30,688 nt of DNA from Chara braunii (GCA_003427395.1 BFEA01000056.1:3015453-3046140); one strand, 5' to 3'; shown: positions 1-9,094, numbered from the stretch's first letter. Program-made: numbers and translations. The notes: a model not told the origin generated them from the letters alone.

Positions 1-25
1 TTTTTTTGTGTGTGTGTGTGTGTGA
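1..25. repeat. (GT)n microsatellite at window start
   Basis: A T7 run is followed by about eight GT repeats and a short GAGA stretch. It is simple sequence and any reading frame through it is meaningless. Confidence 0.9.
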
Positions 26-888
26 GAGAAGGGGGCGGACTGTGCCAAGCTGTCCGTTATGTGACTCTGACACGTGCTACTTCGTTTCTTCTTTGCGTTT
101 TGCCTTCCCGGAAATGCTCCAAGATGCTCTCATGTCAATGCTACTCCTGACAAGTCCCCCACGCAAAAAGCAACTGCGAAGCAGATTGAATGCTGCTGAT
201 TGTTTCATCATTCATACAATGCAAAACCCCTGCTTCTTAACATCAGTGGCACTCCTATTGTTGTTGGAGGCGACTTCCAACTTCCCCGGGCCAATCATCA
301 ATGACATCATCCGAGCCCACCAAAGTGAGACTTGCCCACACACGCATGCACTTGCGCACATAGCGAAAAAACTCAACAAGTAAGCACGGGGCATGCATAC
401 ATGCAAGATGGGTTGATCACAAACATATCCGGAGAACACAGCAAACAAAGTCTGAATCTGAATCTTTAGCTGCAAAAACATCAACGGGACAATGGACAGG
501 ATTTTCTCAGAAAAGTGGAGGAGTTCTTGCACATCACAAAACAAAAACGATGCTGCGAAGGTAATGGCTCCCCAAACAAAACACAAGGGAAAAAAAGGCT
601 CGGCGGAATATGATAGGGGAGTTCCTTATGCTTTTTCTTTCTTTTGTGCTTTTTTTCCTTTTCTGTTTTTGCGGGCGAAGCTGCAACGGGTCATCTAGTC
701 TCCATAACATACACAGCACACTCAACATCACTGTATTTGGCCGGAGAAATAGTTTGTATACATTCAGTATAAGGGTGTGTGGTGTTTGGGAGACGATGGT
801 AACCTGCAGGTGATGGCAGGTGCTCCTCCACAGGCAGGTTGTGAAATGGTGGCCGTAAGTAAGAACTCGTCGCGCATGAGGGAATACT
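26..888. other. No gene seen
   Basis: Short overlapping open frames occur on both strands but none has a recognisable domain or stands out in length. The sequence is ordinary, with T-rich patches near 630-665. Confidence 0.5.
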
Positions 889-1000
889 CACACTAGCGTT
901 TTTCGAAATGCATCAGACCGCAATTTCTGCCACACCTGTATGCATCTGGCCGCAATCTCGTCCAGAAATAAGTAAAGAAGTCCTAGTGTGAGTATGCCCT
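889..1000. mobile_element. Family C inverted-repeat MITE, copy 1
   Basis: The ends are inverted copies of one another: AGGGAATACTCACACTAG at the left and CTAGTGTGAGTATGCCCT at the right. A second copy of the same family lies at 1661-1783. At 112 bp with no coding capacity it is a MITE or fold-back element. The superfamily cannot be assigned because no clear target-site duplication is visible. Confidence 0.7.
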
Positions 1001-1402
1001 GAGTCACACAAAAGTAGAGAGAGGTGTCATAGCAACAAGAAATGCTCTACCGGCTTTGCCTGAGCAGAACACATGGTCATTGTGAATGTATACAGCCTAG
1101 TTCTCTGGTCGTATACGGTCTATATGAGAGGTGCGTTGTGTTCGGTGGAAGCCTGTAGGAAACTCGGATTCGGCCGGCTGCAAGGTGCAAAGATGTTGTT
1201 GGGTGGAAGTCTGACAGCAGCCCCTGAACTCTTTTTCCAAAAAGGGAAACCAAGAGCCAACTAGCGGTTTCATTTTCTGGAAGGATATTGGTGCCAGTAA
1301 GGAAAAAAAAAAAAAAAAGCTTCAATGGGTACTATTTTGTCAGCGCCTACTACCTTATTCTCTCGAATATAACTCCCACGAGTTATATTCAAGTTTGTCT
1401 CC
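1001..1402. other. No gene; decayed repeat fragments and a small hairpin
   Basis: Bases 1077-1160 contain weak echoes of family B (for example GTATACGGTCTATATGAGAG). A perfect 11-bp inverted repeat (GAATATAACTC / GAGTTATATTC, 4-base loop) lies at 1365-1390 and is flanked by CTACC-like and CCTAC sequence, so it may be an internally shortened family-B relative. An A16 run is at about 1303-1318. Confidence 0.45.
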
Positions 1403-1511
1403 TACCTTCTTTCCCCGAATACAACGTACGGTCATTATAGCTGTATTTGAGGCATCTTTCAGTCTAGATACGGCTATAATGACCGTACGTTGTATTCAGG
1501 GGAAGAAGGTA
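1403..1511. mobile_element. Family B palindromic MITE, copy 1
   Basis: A fold-back element of about 109 bp. The left arm starts TACCTTCTTTCCCCGAATAC and the right arm ends in the reverse complement, GGGGAAGAAGGTA. The arms pair for roughly 45 bases, through the shared inner block ACGTACGGTCATTATAGC. TA at each outer edge is compatible with a Tc1/mariner-type TA target, but this is inference. Other copies are at 2413, 2627, 5590 and, in decayed form, 12664 and 27640. Confidence 0.8.
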
Positions 1512-1660
1512 GGGGTCACTGAAACCCTTTACCCCCACCAAAAAAAAAAAGAAGAAAGAAAAAGTTAAAAGAAAGTTAAAAAAACCCTTAAACCACCACT
1601 GGCCACTGGCCCGGAAGCGAAGTAACTCAACTGAGGCATTTTCCTGAGCCTGGAGAACTG
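1512..1660. other. No gene; A-rich tract
   Basis: A homopurine-leaning stretch with an A10 run around 1541-1550. No feature is supported. Confidence 0.5.
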
Positions 1661-1783
1661 AGGGCATACTCACACAAGCACTTTCCTAAATGCATCTGAC
1701 TGCAATTACGGCAAGAGCTGGATGAATCTGACTTCAATCACGGCCAGCACTTGGCAAACAAAGTCTTAGAGTGAGGATGCCCT
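1661..1783. mobile_element. Family C inverted-repeat MITE, copy 2
   Basis: Left end AGGGCATACTCACAC and right end GTGAGGATGCCCT are inverted copies. The interior resembles copy 1 (889-1000), with two blocks of the type ATGCATCTGACTGCAAT in both elements. It is non-coding, 123 bp. Confidence 0.7.
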
Positions 1784-1940
1784 GAGGCGAAAAGTTCGGG
1801 CCCACCAGCAGCAGCAGGGAGCAAAAATATGCCTCCTCCTGCCACATGCATTTGGTTTGCGTCTTTTTTTTTCTTTTTTTCTTTTTTTGTGGGCAAGAGT
1901 TCTTTTTTTATTTTCTTCCCTACTGGCAAAAAATGCCTCC

Positions 1941-2092
1941 GGGCTAAGTCCCACTAGCAGCTCAACGCCTGAATCTGGACGTGTTTGTGGAGACGTGCAG
2001 TTCAGGAAACTCGACACCATTTCTGCACATCTCCGCAAAAGCGTCCACATTCAGACGTTGAGGTACCTGCACGCTGGTAGTGGGAATTGGCC
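1941..2092. mobile_element. Family A palindromic MITE, copy 1
   Basis: Left end GGGCTAAGTCCCACTAGCAG and right end CTGGTAGTGGGAATTGGCC are inverted. The inner arms include CAACGCCTGAATCTGGACG against CGTCCACATTCAGACGTTG. The same family recurs at 27793-27956 and 28614-28780, where the shared centre includes GTGCAGTTCAGGAAACTC (28614 copy). This copy has more mismatches between arms than the 28614 copy, so it is probably older. Confidence 0.75.
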
Positions 2093-2097
2093 AGTAC

Positions 2098-2152
2098 TTC
2101 CTAAAGTCATGCCCGTAAACAAGCCGCCGCGACTTTAGGAAATGTACGGGCC
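2098..2152. repeat. Hairpin next to family A element
   Basis: TTCCTAAAGTC (2098-2108) and GACTTTAGGAA (2131-2141) form a perfect 11-bp inverted repeat. A second interleaved pair, GCCCGTA and TACGGGC, extends to 2152. It could be a separate tiny fold-back element or a decayed end of the adjoining element. Confidence 0.6.
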
Positions 2153-2412
2153 ACTAGAGAAGCATCCAAATTCATCCGACTGGAAATGTTTCTACTCCTA
2201 TGTTTTTTCCGCGGCCGATACCTGGGCCAAGTGCTAGTGGTTTAAAAATTGCCAATGTTGGGGTAGTAGTCAAAATGTTTTTGCACCCCCTCGGGACCCC
2301 TCTTAGGTCCAGGAGGGTGAGTCTTTTCTGTGGTCCCCACGTATATGGGTGCGGCCTTGGGAAGGCCTCCGGGAGATGGGCGGTTTATTTGTGTGAATTT
2401 GTTCATCTGAGC
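2153..2412. other. No gene seen
   Basis: No recognisable coding or RNA feature. The stretch contains scattered G/C-rich words such as CACCCCCTCGGGACCCC near 2284. Confidence 0.5.
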
Positions 2413-2521
2413 TACCATCTTCACCCGAATAGAACGCCCGGTACTTATTGCTGCATCTGGACTGAAAGTTGGACCAAATACAGCTATGGTGACCGGGCGT
2501 TCTATTAGGGTGAAGACCATA
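2413..2521. mobile_element. Family B palindromic MITE, copy 2
   Basis: The left arm begins TACCATCTTCACCCGAATAG and the right arm is its near reverse complement, ending GGGTGAAGACCATA. The core contains ACGCCCGG and its complement. It belongs to a GAATAGAACG subtype that differs from the GAATACAACG subtype at 1403 and 5590. TA flanks both sides. Confidence 0.75.
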
Positions 2522-2626
2522 GGCTAACTCTGCTGTTGGCAAAGAAATTGTGTGCCTTGTTTTTTTCTTTTTCTTATTCTCTTTTTTGCCCCACAACAAA
2601 AAGTGTTCGCACTGTTCAAGTCTCCC

Positions 2627-2738
2627 TACCGTCTTCACCCGGAATAGAAGGCCTGGTCATTATGGCTGTATTTATAGACTGTAAGTTGCCCCGAATACAG
2701 CTATAATGACCAGGCGTTCTATTCGGGTCAAGACGGAA
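2627..2738. mobile_element. Family B palindromic MITE, copy 3
   Basis: The left arm starts TACCGTCTTCACCCGGAATA and the right arm ends CGGGTCAAGACGGAA. The inner arms CCTGGTCATTATGGCTGTAT and ATACAGCTATAATGACCAGG pair. It lies only about 105 bp from copy 2 in the same subtype, so the two may share a history of local insertion or duplication. Confidence 0.75.
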
Positions 2739-2760
2739 GTCCTTCAAACAAAGAGACTAG

Positions 2761-4269
2761 CGGACTGATGTCCTTCGATTCCCTCTTTCAATCCACTACA
2801 GGAGGACTAGGGCGCTGTTCAAGTTCGCAGCCTCGGTCGCAGAGAAGGTTCGCCAAAAAGATTCCGCTCTTGGTCGGAAGCTGGGGAATGCCTTATCCCG
2901 ATGGAGTCGCCGACAGCGAGAACTGCATCACGATTCTCAAGGGCGCGTGGTGCGAGGGAACGGCAGCAAATTAGATAGTTGCTGTCCATCTTCAACATCG
3001 ACTTCGACCTCAACTCAAACTTCAATGACATCTGGCATTAAGAATGGCAAATCGACTCGTTCCTCGGACAGACCTGCAGGATCGAAGTTTGGACCAGGAA
3101 CACGACGAGGTCAGGAGGGTAAGAAGGTTGGGTTTTGCACATTGATTCCCAGTGCTCAAGTGGCGGGCCGCGAGGATTTCCGGACTGTTCTGCAAACATC
3201 GCGCTCCGAGGCTGGACATTCCGAAGAAAACTTTGTTGAAACTACTACGAGCATCGGTTGTGTTGATGATGAGGAGGAAACCAGTGTAGCAGGGCCTTCG
3301 GGCGCTATTGGTTGTGTGGGCTCCGACTTACCTCCGTTGTCTATGTCTCAATTAACACGGCTGTTATCGACAGTATTGTCTGCACTGTCGTTGAGGGCGC
3401 GATGTCGGATGCAACAGCCACACTTCTTTCTGTTTACTACTCCCATCACAGAGGATGTATCGTCGGTGTTGTCGTCTCGAGTCTCCTGTTCATCTTCCTC
3501 ATCCCAAGTGTTGTCCTCGTCGTCATCGTCGTCGTCGCCGTCGTCATTGTCTGCAAGGCCTAGTCTGTGCAGCTATCTCAGTGGTTGTTCTGAATTCCCA
3601 TCATTTTCGTCCTCGCTGTCGACACCGTCCTTGCGCCGTTATCACTCTTTCTCATCCGCTGTGACATTTCTCGCATCTCATCTACTGGACAAGAGAGCCT
3701 ACCCGGGATCGGAAGGCGTGGTTGGTGAAAAGGGTACATCCAGCCTCGGTGGTCAGCCCGACCACTTGCCATCTCTTGATAGCATGTTTCTGCATGGTGC
3801 ACTCAATGATCCAATACAGCAAATTATTCCTTCAAGAGGTAGTCGTGAGAACCTGCCGTTTCGGGTAATGAGAAAAACGGAGGCATGGAACGAGTTCAAG
3901 GCGACTGCGTGTCCCTGTGCTGATCGCCGAACACGAAGTTGTGGTTGCGACGTTGTAACCAAGGGCTCGAATGCAATGAGCGCAGGACAAGGTAGGCAAT
4001 CTAGCGAGAGGGACATTGTTGGGACTAAGCGGCCGACGATGCCGTCGACACCGCAGTTAATTCGTACCTCACACCTTTCCGATCCATGGCATCAGCGCGA
4101 TGTCGTATCTTTCTTCAGTCTCATGTCTCGGAAAGGTGGAAGGCAAGACCTGCTGTCGTTGCCGTGGCGCCCACCTTCCCTCGCTCGTTCTTTTCGGTGT
4201 CAGCCGTGTTTTGTTTCGCCGTCTTTAAGATTAACATTGGCGTCTTCATGTCGAAGACTGCAGTCATGA
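2761..4269 (+). CDS. Uncharacterised long open frame, possible exon
   Basis: This is a 503-codon stretch without a stop (preceding stop TAG at 2758, final TGA at 4267). The first in-frame ATG is at 3025, giving 414 residues. A credible splice acceptor (pyrimidine-rich tract ending CACTACAG) lies at 2801, so the true start may be in an upstream exon. The part before the ATG reads as a basic, helix-like segment rich in Arg, Lys and Ala. Next come Ser/Thr-rich sequence, an acidic DDEEE patch near residue 80, and a Ser run at about residues 150-180 encoded by a TCG/TCA repeat. Two Cys-rich words (ACPCA, RSCGC) follow, then a basic Ser-rich tail. No signal peptide or known domain is recognised. 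In sequence of about 50% GC an open frame this long is unlikely by chance, but the TCG repeat lengthens open frames. It could also be an unknown transposon gene. Confidence 0.4.
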   Translation, partial: RTDVLRFPLSIHYRRTRALFKFAASVAEKVRQKDSALGRKLGNALSRWSRRQRELHHDSQGRVVRGNGSKLDSCCPSSTSTSTSTQTSMTSGIKNGKSTRSSDRPAGSKFGPGTRRGQEGKKVGFCTLIPSAQVAGREDFRTVLQTSRSEAGHSEENFVETTTSIGCVDDEEETSVAGPSGAIGCVGSDLPPLSMSQLTRLLSTVLSALSLRARCRMQQPHFFLFTTPITEDVSSVLSSRVSCSSSSSQVLSSSSSSSSPSSLSARPSLCSYLSGCSEFPSFSSSLSTPSLRRYHSFSSAVTFLASHLLDKRAYPGSEGVVGEKGTSSLGGQPDHLPSLDSMFLHGALNDPIQQIIPSRGSRENLPFRVMRKTEAWNEFKATACPCADRRTRSCGCDVVTKGSNAMSAGQGRQSSERDIVGTKRPTMPSTPQLIRTSHLSDPWHQRDVVSFFSLMSRKGGRQDLLSLPWRPPSLARSFRCQPCFVSPSLRLTLASSCRRLQS

Positions 4270-4431
4270 TGACAAATGTTTTGTGCCCGCGTGCCCGCTT
4301 TAGGCTGAGTGAATGCCGGTTTCTCTCCTCCGACTCTTCTTCTACAAAGTCGATGCCGATGTCAGGTAGGACGTTCACTTGCTTGTGAACTGTGATGTTG
4401 CTTCTGTGCGGCGCACTGCGAGCTGACGATA

Positions 4432-4433
<2 letters not shown>
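4270..4433. other. No gene; sequence 3' of the long ORF
   Basis: A second frame stays open from 4086 to 4388 across the end of the long ORF. It has no recognisable domain and I do not call it. Confidence 0.4.

Positions 4434-4514
<81 letters not shown>
4434..4514. repeat. (CT)n microsatellite, about 40 units
   Basis: An uninterrupted CT dinucleotide array of 81 bases. Its length and purity suggest it is young or polymorphic. Confidence 0.97.
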
Positions 4515-4518
<4 letters not shown>

Positions 4519-5063
4519 GTGACGGTGTTCAGTTGATTATGGCCGCGAGGTCGGTTCTATGCAGCAAACTGTGAGGAGTTGTGATGGTGCCTGGTGCCTG
4601 CCTTCTGTCAGAATCATCGTGATGGGAACCTCATGGATACACCTGCGATGGACACATGTCATCGCAGTCGCGTGTGACCTTTTTCATCGAGCAAGCGGAA
4701 TTGTGTGCAATCCCTTGTACGCATCCGAGTAACAAGTCAGGAAATTGTTTGCTCCTTTTGATCATGTTATGTTTGCTTCTGCTCTCCCCACTTGTTCCCA
4801 TTTGCAGTGGACGACGGTGCGGTCAACTTGCCGTGTCTCCTTTCTCGATCCACACCGATTCTTGTGGGGAGGTAAAGTGCTTCATCGTCTCTTGCTGTTG
4901 CGATTGTTTCCGTTCCCGTTTTGCGGCGGATATTTACGTTTCTATTGCTGTAATTCTGCCCATAACTGACATTTCGATCAAACTGACAGTTTTTTTCTAA
5001 AAATTCACGAAATTGAGCGCACCAAAAAACATCATTTTGTACTGTTCTTTGTCCCCATGACGT
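4515..5063. other. No gene called; weak open frames
   Basis: An open frame at 4656-5000 (+) encodes a Cys- and Leu-rich peptide with one hydrophobic stretch, overlapped in another frame at 4745-4969. Neither resembles a known family and overlapping frames argue against both. No RNA gene is seen. Confidence 0.4.
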
Positions 5064-5118
5064 CGGATGATCAGATCATCGGGTGTCGTGGCAACTGCCG
5101 ATGATCTGATCATCGGAT
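5064..5118. repeat. Pair of self-palindromic 19-mers as an inverted repeat
   Basis: CGGATGATCAGATCATCGG and, 16 bases later, CCGATGATCTGATCATCGG. Each is itself almost a palindrome around GATCATC, and the two are near reverse complements. The block can fold as two small hairpins or one long one. The tandem array at 5123 follows directly. Confidence 0.75.
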
Positions 5119-5122
5119 GGAT

Positions 5123-5275
5123 GTTAACGGTACTTTACGTTGAGGTACATCAGATGGGCAAAGTGAGATAACCACTTCTCACCCAAGGAGGTGTATGTTA
5201 AGTTGTTAACGGTACTTCACGTTGAGGTACATCAGATGGACAAACTGAGATAACCACTTTCTCACCCTAGGAGCA
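5123..5275 (+). repeat. 82-bp tandem duplication
   Basis: Two copies beginning GTTAACGGTACTT at 5123 and 5205, with few differences (for example TTTACG against TTCACG, GGGCAAAG against GGACAAAC). Each ends near CTCACCC..AGGAG. No coding function is evident. Confidence 0.85.
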
Positions 5276-5589
5276 ATGAAAGTTTGACTAAGTCCACTTT
5301 CTTGAATTTAGGGAAAAAAAAATAATGTCAGTTTTAACGAAATGTCAATGGCGTTGTATCATTCGTGTCCTCACTCGTTTGGGAGTAGTGATTGTAGGAG
5401 ACGCGGAAAGCGGCAATTGGTGTACGTTCCGCCGTGTTCTATTTGTGAATTTCAGAGATCTGCTCCCACCAATTCTAGCGCGGTCTGTCATGTTCCGTTT
5501 ATGTATTTTAGAGGAGTTTTTGCTCTCAAATTCTGACCATGTATTTTACAGATCTGTTGCGAAATACGCAGCTGCTTATGTATGAGAAC
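5276..5589. other. No gene seen
   Basis: An 86-codon open frame at 5325-5585 (+) shows no family resemblance and is overlapped by another frame. Nothing else is supported. Confidence 0.45.
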
Positions 5590-5699
5590 TACCTTCTTCC
5601 CCCGAATACAACGCACGGTAATTACAGCTGTATTTGAGGCGTACTTCTGTCTATATACAGCCGTAATGACCGTAGGTTGTATTCGGGGGAAGAAGGTTA
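5590..5699. mobile_element. Family B palindromic MITE, copy 4
   Basis: The left arm begins TACCTTCTTCCCCCGAATAC and the right arm ends GGGGGAAGAAGGTTA. The inner arms carry ACGGTAATTACAGCTGTAT and ATACAGCCGTAATGACCGT. It is the closest relative of the 1403 copy (GAATACAACG subtype). The well-paired arms indicate modest age. Confidence 0.8.
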
Positions 5700-6030
5700 T
5701 AGCCCGATTCCCCTCTTTTGCTTCCGCTCCTCCTGCCTCGACTGAGGTTAGTAGTCCAGCTCGTTTGTCCGTCTCCAGGGCATGCAGTGAACACCACAGT
5801 CATGAAGTACTCACCTGACTCCCTCTCTCCCTCTCTCCCTCCCCTCCCACCTTATCCATCTGCTCATCCGTCCATCAATCCCATCTCTTCTGTCTGTGGC
5901 AATGCTAACCTGCAATCACGAGTCCAAGATCAAGCACAGTAATAATCCAGTGCAAAATGCCACTTAATTGTTTTCAAATCAACAACAGAAATATCACAAA
6001 CAAATGAAATCCATCCAGGCTCGCCACCCT
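5700..6030. other. No gene; pyrimidine-rich
   Basis: Contains CTCTCTCCCT-type pyrimidine runs near 5820-5850. No coding or RNA feature is supported. Confidence 0.5.
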
Positions 6031-6325
6031 GCCACGATCACAACGTAAAACAATTGTTGTCACCACTCTCGAGTCTCAATTACTGCCGCCACTCTCAAGT
6101 CTCGACTACTGCCGCAATGTAAAACAATCACTGTCAACATCCGCCGTAATGTAAAACAATTACTGTTAACATGCCGTAATGTAAAATAATTACTCCCGCC
6201 ACTCGCAAGTCTCGACTACTGCCACAATGTAAAACAATTACTGTCACCGTACGCCGTAATGTAAAACAATTACTGTCACCGGTCGCCGTAATGTAAAACT
6301 ACTGTCACCACTTTCAAGTCACAAC
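6031..6325 (+). repeat. Irregular two-unit tandem array
   Basis: About seven copies of a unit of type GCCGTAATGTAAAACAATTA followed by CTGTCACC, interleaved with three or four copies of GCCACTCTCAAGTCTCGACT. Unit spacing varies because of deletions. It is non-coding. Confidence 0.85.
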
Positions 6326-6501
6326 CGACTTGAAAACAGTGCCTCACGAATGACTTAAAAGAAACGCCCTGCAGGAGTCTCAAATGCAGCACAAGCCCTC
6401 CGAACCCATCCACAAACACTTCTCATATCACGGCGGATGCCACGGAGACCCACATGGGACACCTTGGCCCCCAATATTTGCAGCGCCCGCTGTGTGTATG
6501 C

Positions 6502-6503
<2 letters not shown>

Positions 6504-6562
<59 letters not shown>
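6504..6562. repeat. (GT)n microsatellite
   Basis: About 29 perfect GT units inside otherwise unremarkable sequence. Confidence 0.97.
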
Positions 6563-6564
<2 letters not shown>

Positions 6565-6690
6565 TGTGTATGTTGTACATTTGCACCACAACAGCCCCTG
6601 TTCCACCCAGATGAGTAGATCCAAAATCGAAGCGACTGTACCTCTATTGCAGCCAATGAAGCACACTTGAGATGAGCCAATCCAGCAATG

Positions 6691-6860
6691 AAACAGTTCT
6701 CTTTGGGGTACCCCTTTTGTTTGCTCTTGCAGCTCTATTGCCTGTATAGCAAGCAGCATGGTGCACAACAGACAACAGATCCATTATGTCCCTTTCTTAA
6801 GTATCTTTACTTCAGTTCTCCTCTTTGGGGTACCCCTTTTATTTGCTCTTGCAGCTCCCG
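6691..6860 (+). repeat. Direct repeat, about 46 bp, two copies
   Basis: The block CTTTGGGGTACCCCTTTT plus G/ATTTGCTCTTGCAGCTC occurs at about 6691-6737 and 6811-6857, with a period of about 122. Each copy contains the perfect 10-bp palindrome GGGGTACCCC. The intervening sequence is not repeated. Confidence 0.8.
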
Positions 6861-6965
6861 TTTTATTATGCCTCTTACGTACAAGGCTGGCCACATTGAC
6901 TGTGGTTGTGTGCCATCATGTTCGCTATACAAAGCTCCACAAGGAAAGCATGACTGTGCCATACT

Positions 6966-7051
<86 letters not shown>
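6966..7051. repeat. Compound (TG)n(AG)n microsatellite
   Basis: About 12 TG units run directly into about 30 AG units. The same compound type occurs at 11780 and 30596. Confidence 0.97.
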
Positions 7052-7054
<3 letters not shown>

Positions 7055-7091
7055 TGCTCTCTGCTGTCGCCAAGGCTTTGGCGTTGCAACT

Positions 7092-7180
7092 GTTTGCTGT
7101 AATAGATTGTGGCATCAAACAGTAAGATTTGCGACCACTTGTTGTGGTAGACTGTGGCAGCCAACAGCAAGATTTTGCTT
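7092..7180 (+). repeat. Imperfect tandem duplication, about 50 bp
   Basis: TAGATTGTGGCATCAAACAG..AAGATTTGC at the left and TAGACTGTGGCAGCCAACAG..AAGATTTTGC at the right are diverged copies. Confidence 0.65.
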
Positions 7181-7805
7181 TCGTACCCCACCCGGCTGCG
7201 AGCGTGAGGACGACTCGAGTGTACATTAGACTTCACATTGACTTCAGAGTAAAACAAAGAAAAAACAAAAAAAAAAGGAGTTTGTTTTTCTACACGAACT
7301 GTGTCGACGAAGTCGAAGTGCTCTACGACTTGTAATTGCATAAGTCGTCCACACATCCAAATTTAGAGAGTAAAATATGTCGAGGGTTGAATGTTGTCAG
7401 ACTTTTTTTTTTTTTTTTTTTTTTAATGCTTGATACATAAATGCTGAGCTGAACTTGCCGAACCAGGTCAACGCCCCATACTACTGCATCTCGGATCGAC
7501 AGTCAACGCTTATTATGCTGCACGCGTTACAAAATTTCTTCTTTTTTTTTTAACGCTCGATACAAAAATCCTGCCTGTAGAAATTACATTTGCTGCCCGC
7601 ATTACGAAATTTCGAGCGAACGGCGTGCAAGAATTTTTGGAGCTCGAATCATAATGAAATCAAACGCACATGAATTCAGCACATACATGGGTGAATGATT
7701 GCATAACAGCATAATGCACAATACACTGGCGAGGCAGAACAGGGCTCAAGTGATGACAAGAGTAGCGAGCCAAATAGCAGATTCTGCAGCAGCTACAGTT
7801 AATAC
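7181..7805. other. No gene; homopolymer runs and a weak direct repeat
   Basis: Contains A10 near 7268 and T23 at 7402-7424. The T-run followed by AATGCTTGATACATAAATGC recurs in diverged form near 7545, and GCTGCACGCGTTACAAAATT near 7518 recurs near 7592. No gene is seen. Confidence 0.5.
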
Positions 7806-8108
7806 GAATAAAGCTAGGCTACCAGCCGGGCCGCCCGGGTCCCGGGTGACCAGCCCGTGCAAGGACCAGGGAAGGTCCCAGCAAAAAAAAAAAAAAAAAT
7901 CAAAAAAATCAAAAAACTCCGAAGAAAAACTATGTTATGCAGAAAAATAGACTGAACAACTTTTGCCTCAGGGTCACATCGAAATTATCCACCAAATTTA
8001 GGGAAAAAAATAAAATTTAAAAATATTTTTATTTTTTTTATTTTTTTCATTGTTTTTGGCCCGGCCGGGCAAGTGACACCGGGCCACTCTGGTAGCCTAG
8101 GAATAAAG
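7806..8108. mobile_element. hAT-like MITE with 8-bp target duplication
   Basis: The element runs from 7814 to 8100 (287 bp). It is flanked by a perfect 8-bp direct repeat GAATAAAG at 7806-7813 and 8101-8108. The terminal inverted repeats are CTAGGCTACCAG at the left and CTGGTAGCCTAG at the right, followed inward by GGGCC-rich sequence. The interior has an A17 run and AT-rich tracts and no coding capacity. The 8-bp duplication and the short terminal repeats fit the hAT superfamily; the assignment is inference because no transposase is present. Confidence 0.85.
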
Positions 8109-8829
8109 CAAATAATTGACCCAGCATGTCATCTAGATAAACAGAAAAGACTAAAAAGTTTGAATAGATAAATTTTTAATGGCTTGTAATTTTATTTTTT
8201 TGTGAAAATTAACCGGCCTTGTTTGTTTTCGTTTTCAGCCTTCAAAGGGGGCTCCTAGATGGGTTGGGTGTTATGAGCAGCTCCATGGGACAATCAGAGC
8301 CCCGGGTAGTTAACACAAATGACCGACCGCGGCCACAGAAACAACAGACAACAATCACCGTCCGTGATTCATGAATCATGATATTTTAAATGGGACGCTG
8401 GACCCGATTTTCAGCAGGTGCCGCCCGCCACCAATAGATGGAGCAGCCCAATAGATAAGCCCTCAATTTGGATGGTTCTGTTACCACCGCTGGGATGGAG
8501 GGCTTACACGGTTACACCCTGTTTTATTTTTGGTCAAGGTCTGTGTGTGTCAAGTTTGGTGTTTGTTGGGGTCTTGGAGTCAACTGTTTTGGCTAGCCCT
8601 GAAAATCCTGAAAATCCTGAAAACTGAAATGAGCGAATTTTGCATAAAAACACATTTTTGCCTTGCTATTTTATAGGTTTGTAAAGTTTTTTTTTCATTT
8701 TTTTTTTATAAAGTAGTTAGTATGATCTCCACTCTATGAATTGGTGGCAAGTTTGGTTAAAATGACCCTTGGGTTTTGTTATAAATGACCTGACAAGTGG
8801 TCTGAAATTTGAGGCCTCCGTTAACCGGC
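8109..8829. other. No gene; minor repeats
   Basis: A 14-bp palindrome TGATTCATGAATCA lies at 8365-8378. Three short copies of CCTGAAAAT/C occur at 8599-8625. T-runs are at about 8688-8708. No coding or RNA gene is supported. Confidence 0.5.
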
Positions 8830-9020
8830 TCTCTAAATTTGGTGAAGAATTTCGGTGTGACCCTGAGGCAAAAGTTGTTCAGTCTATTTTTGTGCATAAC
8901 ATAGTTTTTTTTCGGAGTTTTTGGTTTTTTTTTGTTTTTTTTGTTTTTTTTGCTGGGACCTTCCCTGGTCCTTGCACTTGCTGGCCACCCGGGACCCTGG
9001 CGGCCCGGCTGGTAGCCTAG
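8830..9020 (-). mobile_element. Partial copy of the hAT-like MITE, inverted
   Basis: The reverse complement matches the left 190 bp of the 7814 element, from CTAGGCTACCAGCCGGGCCG through the A-rich run to the CCAAATTTAG word. Inside 8830 the two diverge, so this copy either has a different interior or is truncated. No matching left terminus is found. With the 7814 copy it forms a long inverted repeat with a spacer of about 830 bp. Confidence 0.75.
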
Positions 9021-9094
9021 TAAATAAATAAAAATTGTTTTTGGGTAAGTTTTTTTGTTTGCCGAACATTTTCCAAGATTTGTCGACAAGTTGC

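Noticed and set aside
3312-3664. Hydrophobic peptide (FIFLIPSVVLVVIVVVAVVIV) suggesting a membrane protein at 3312-3563
   Set aside because: It is an alternative frame of the TCG repeat inside the longer open frame; GTC/GTT codons for Val arise from the same repeat.
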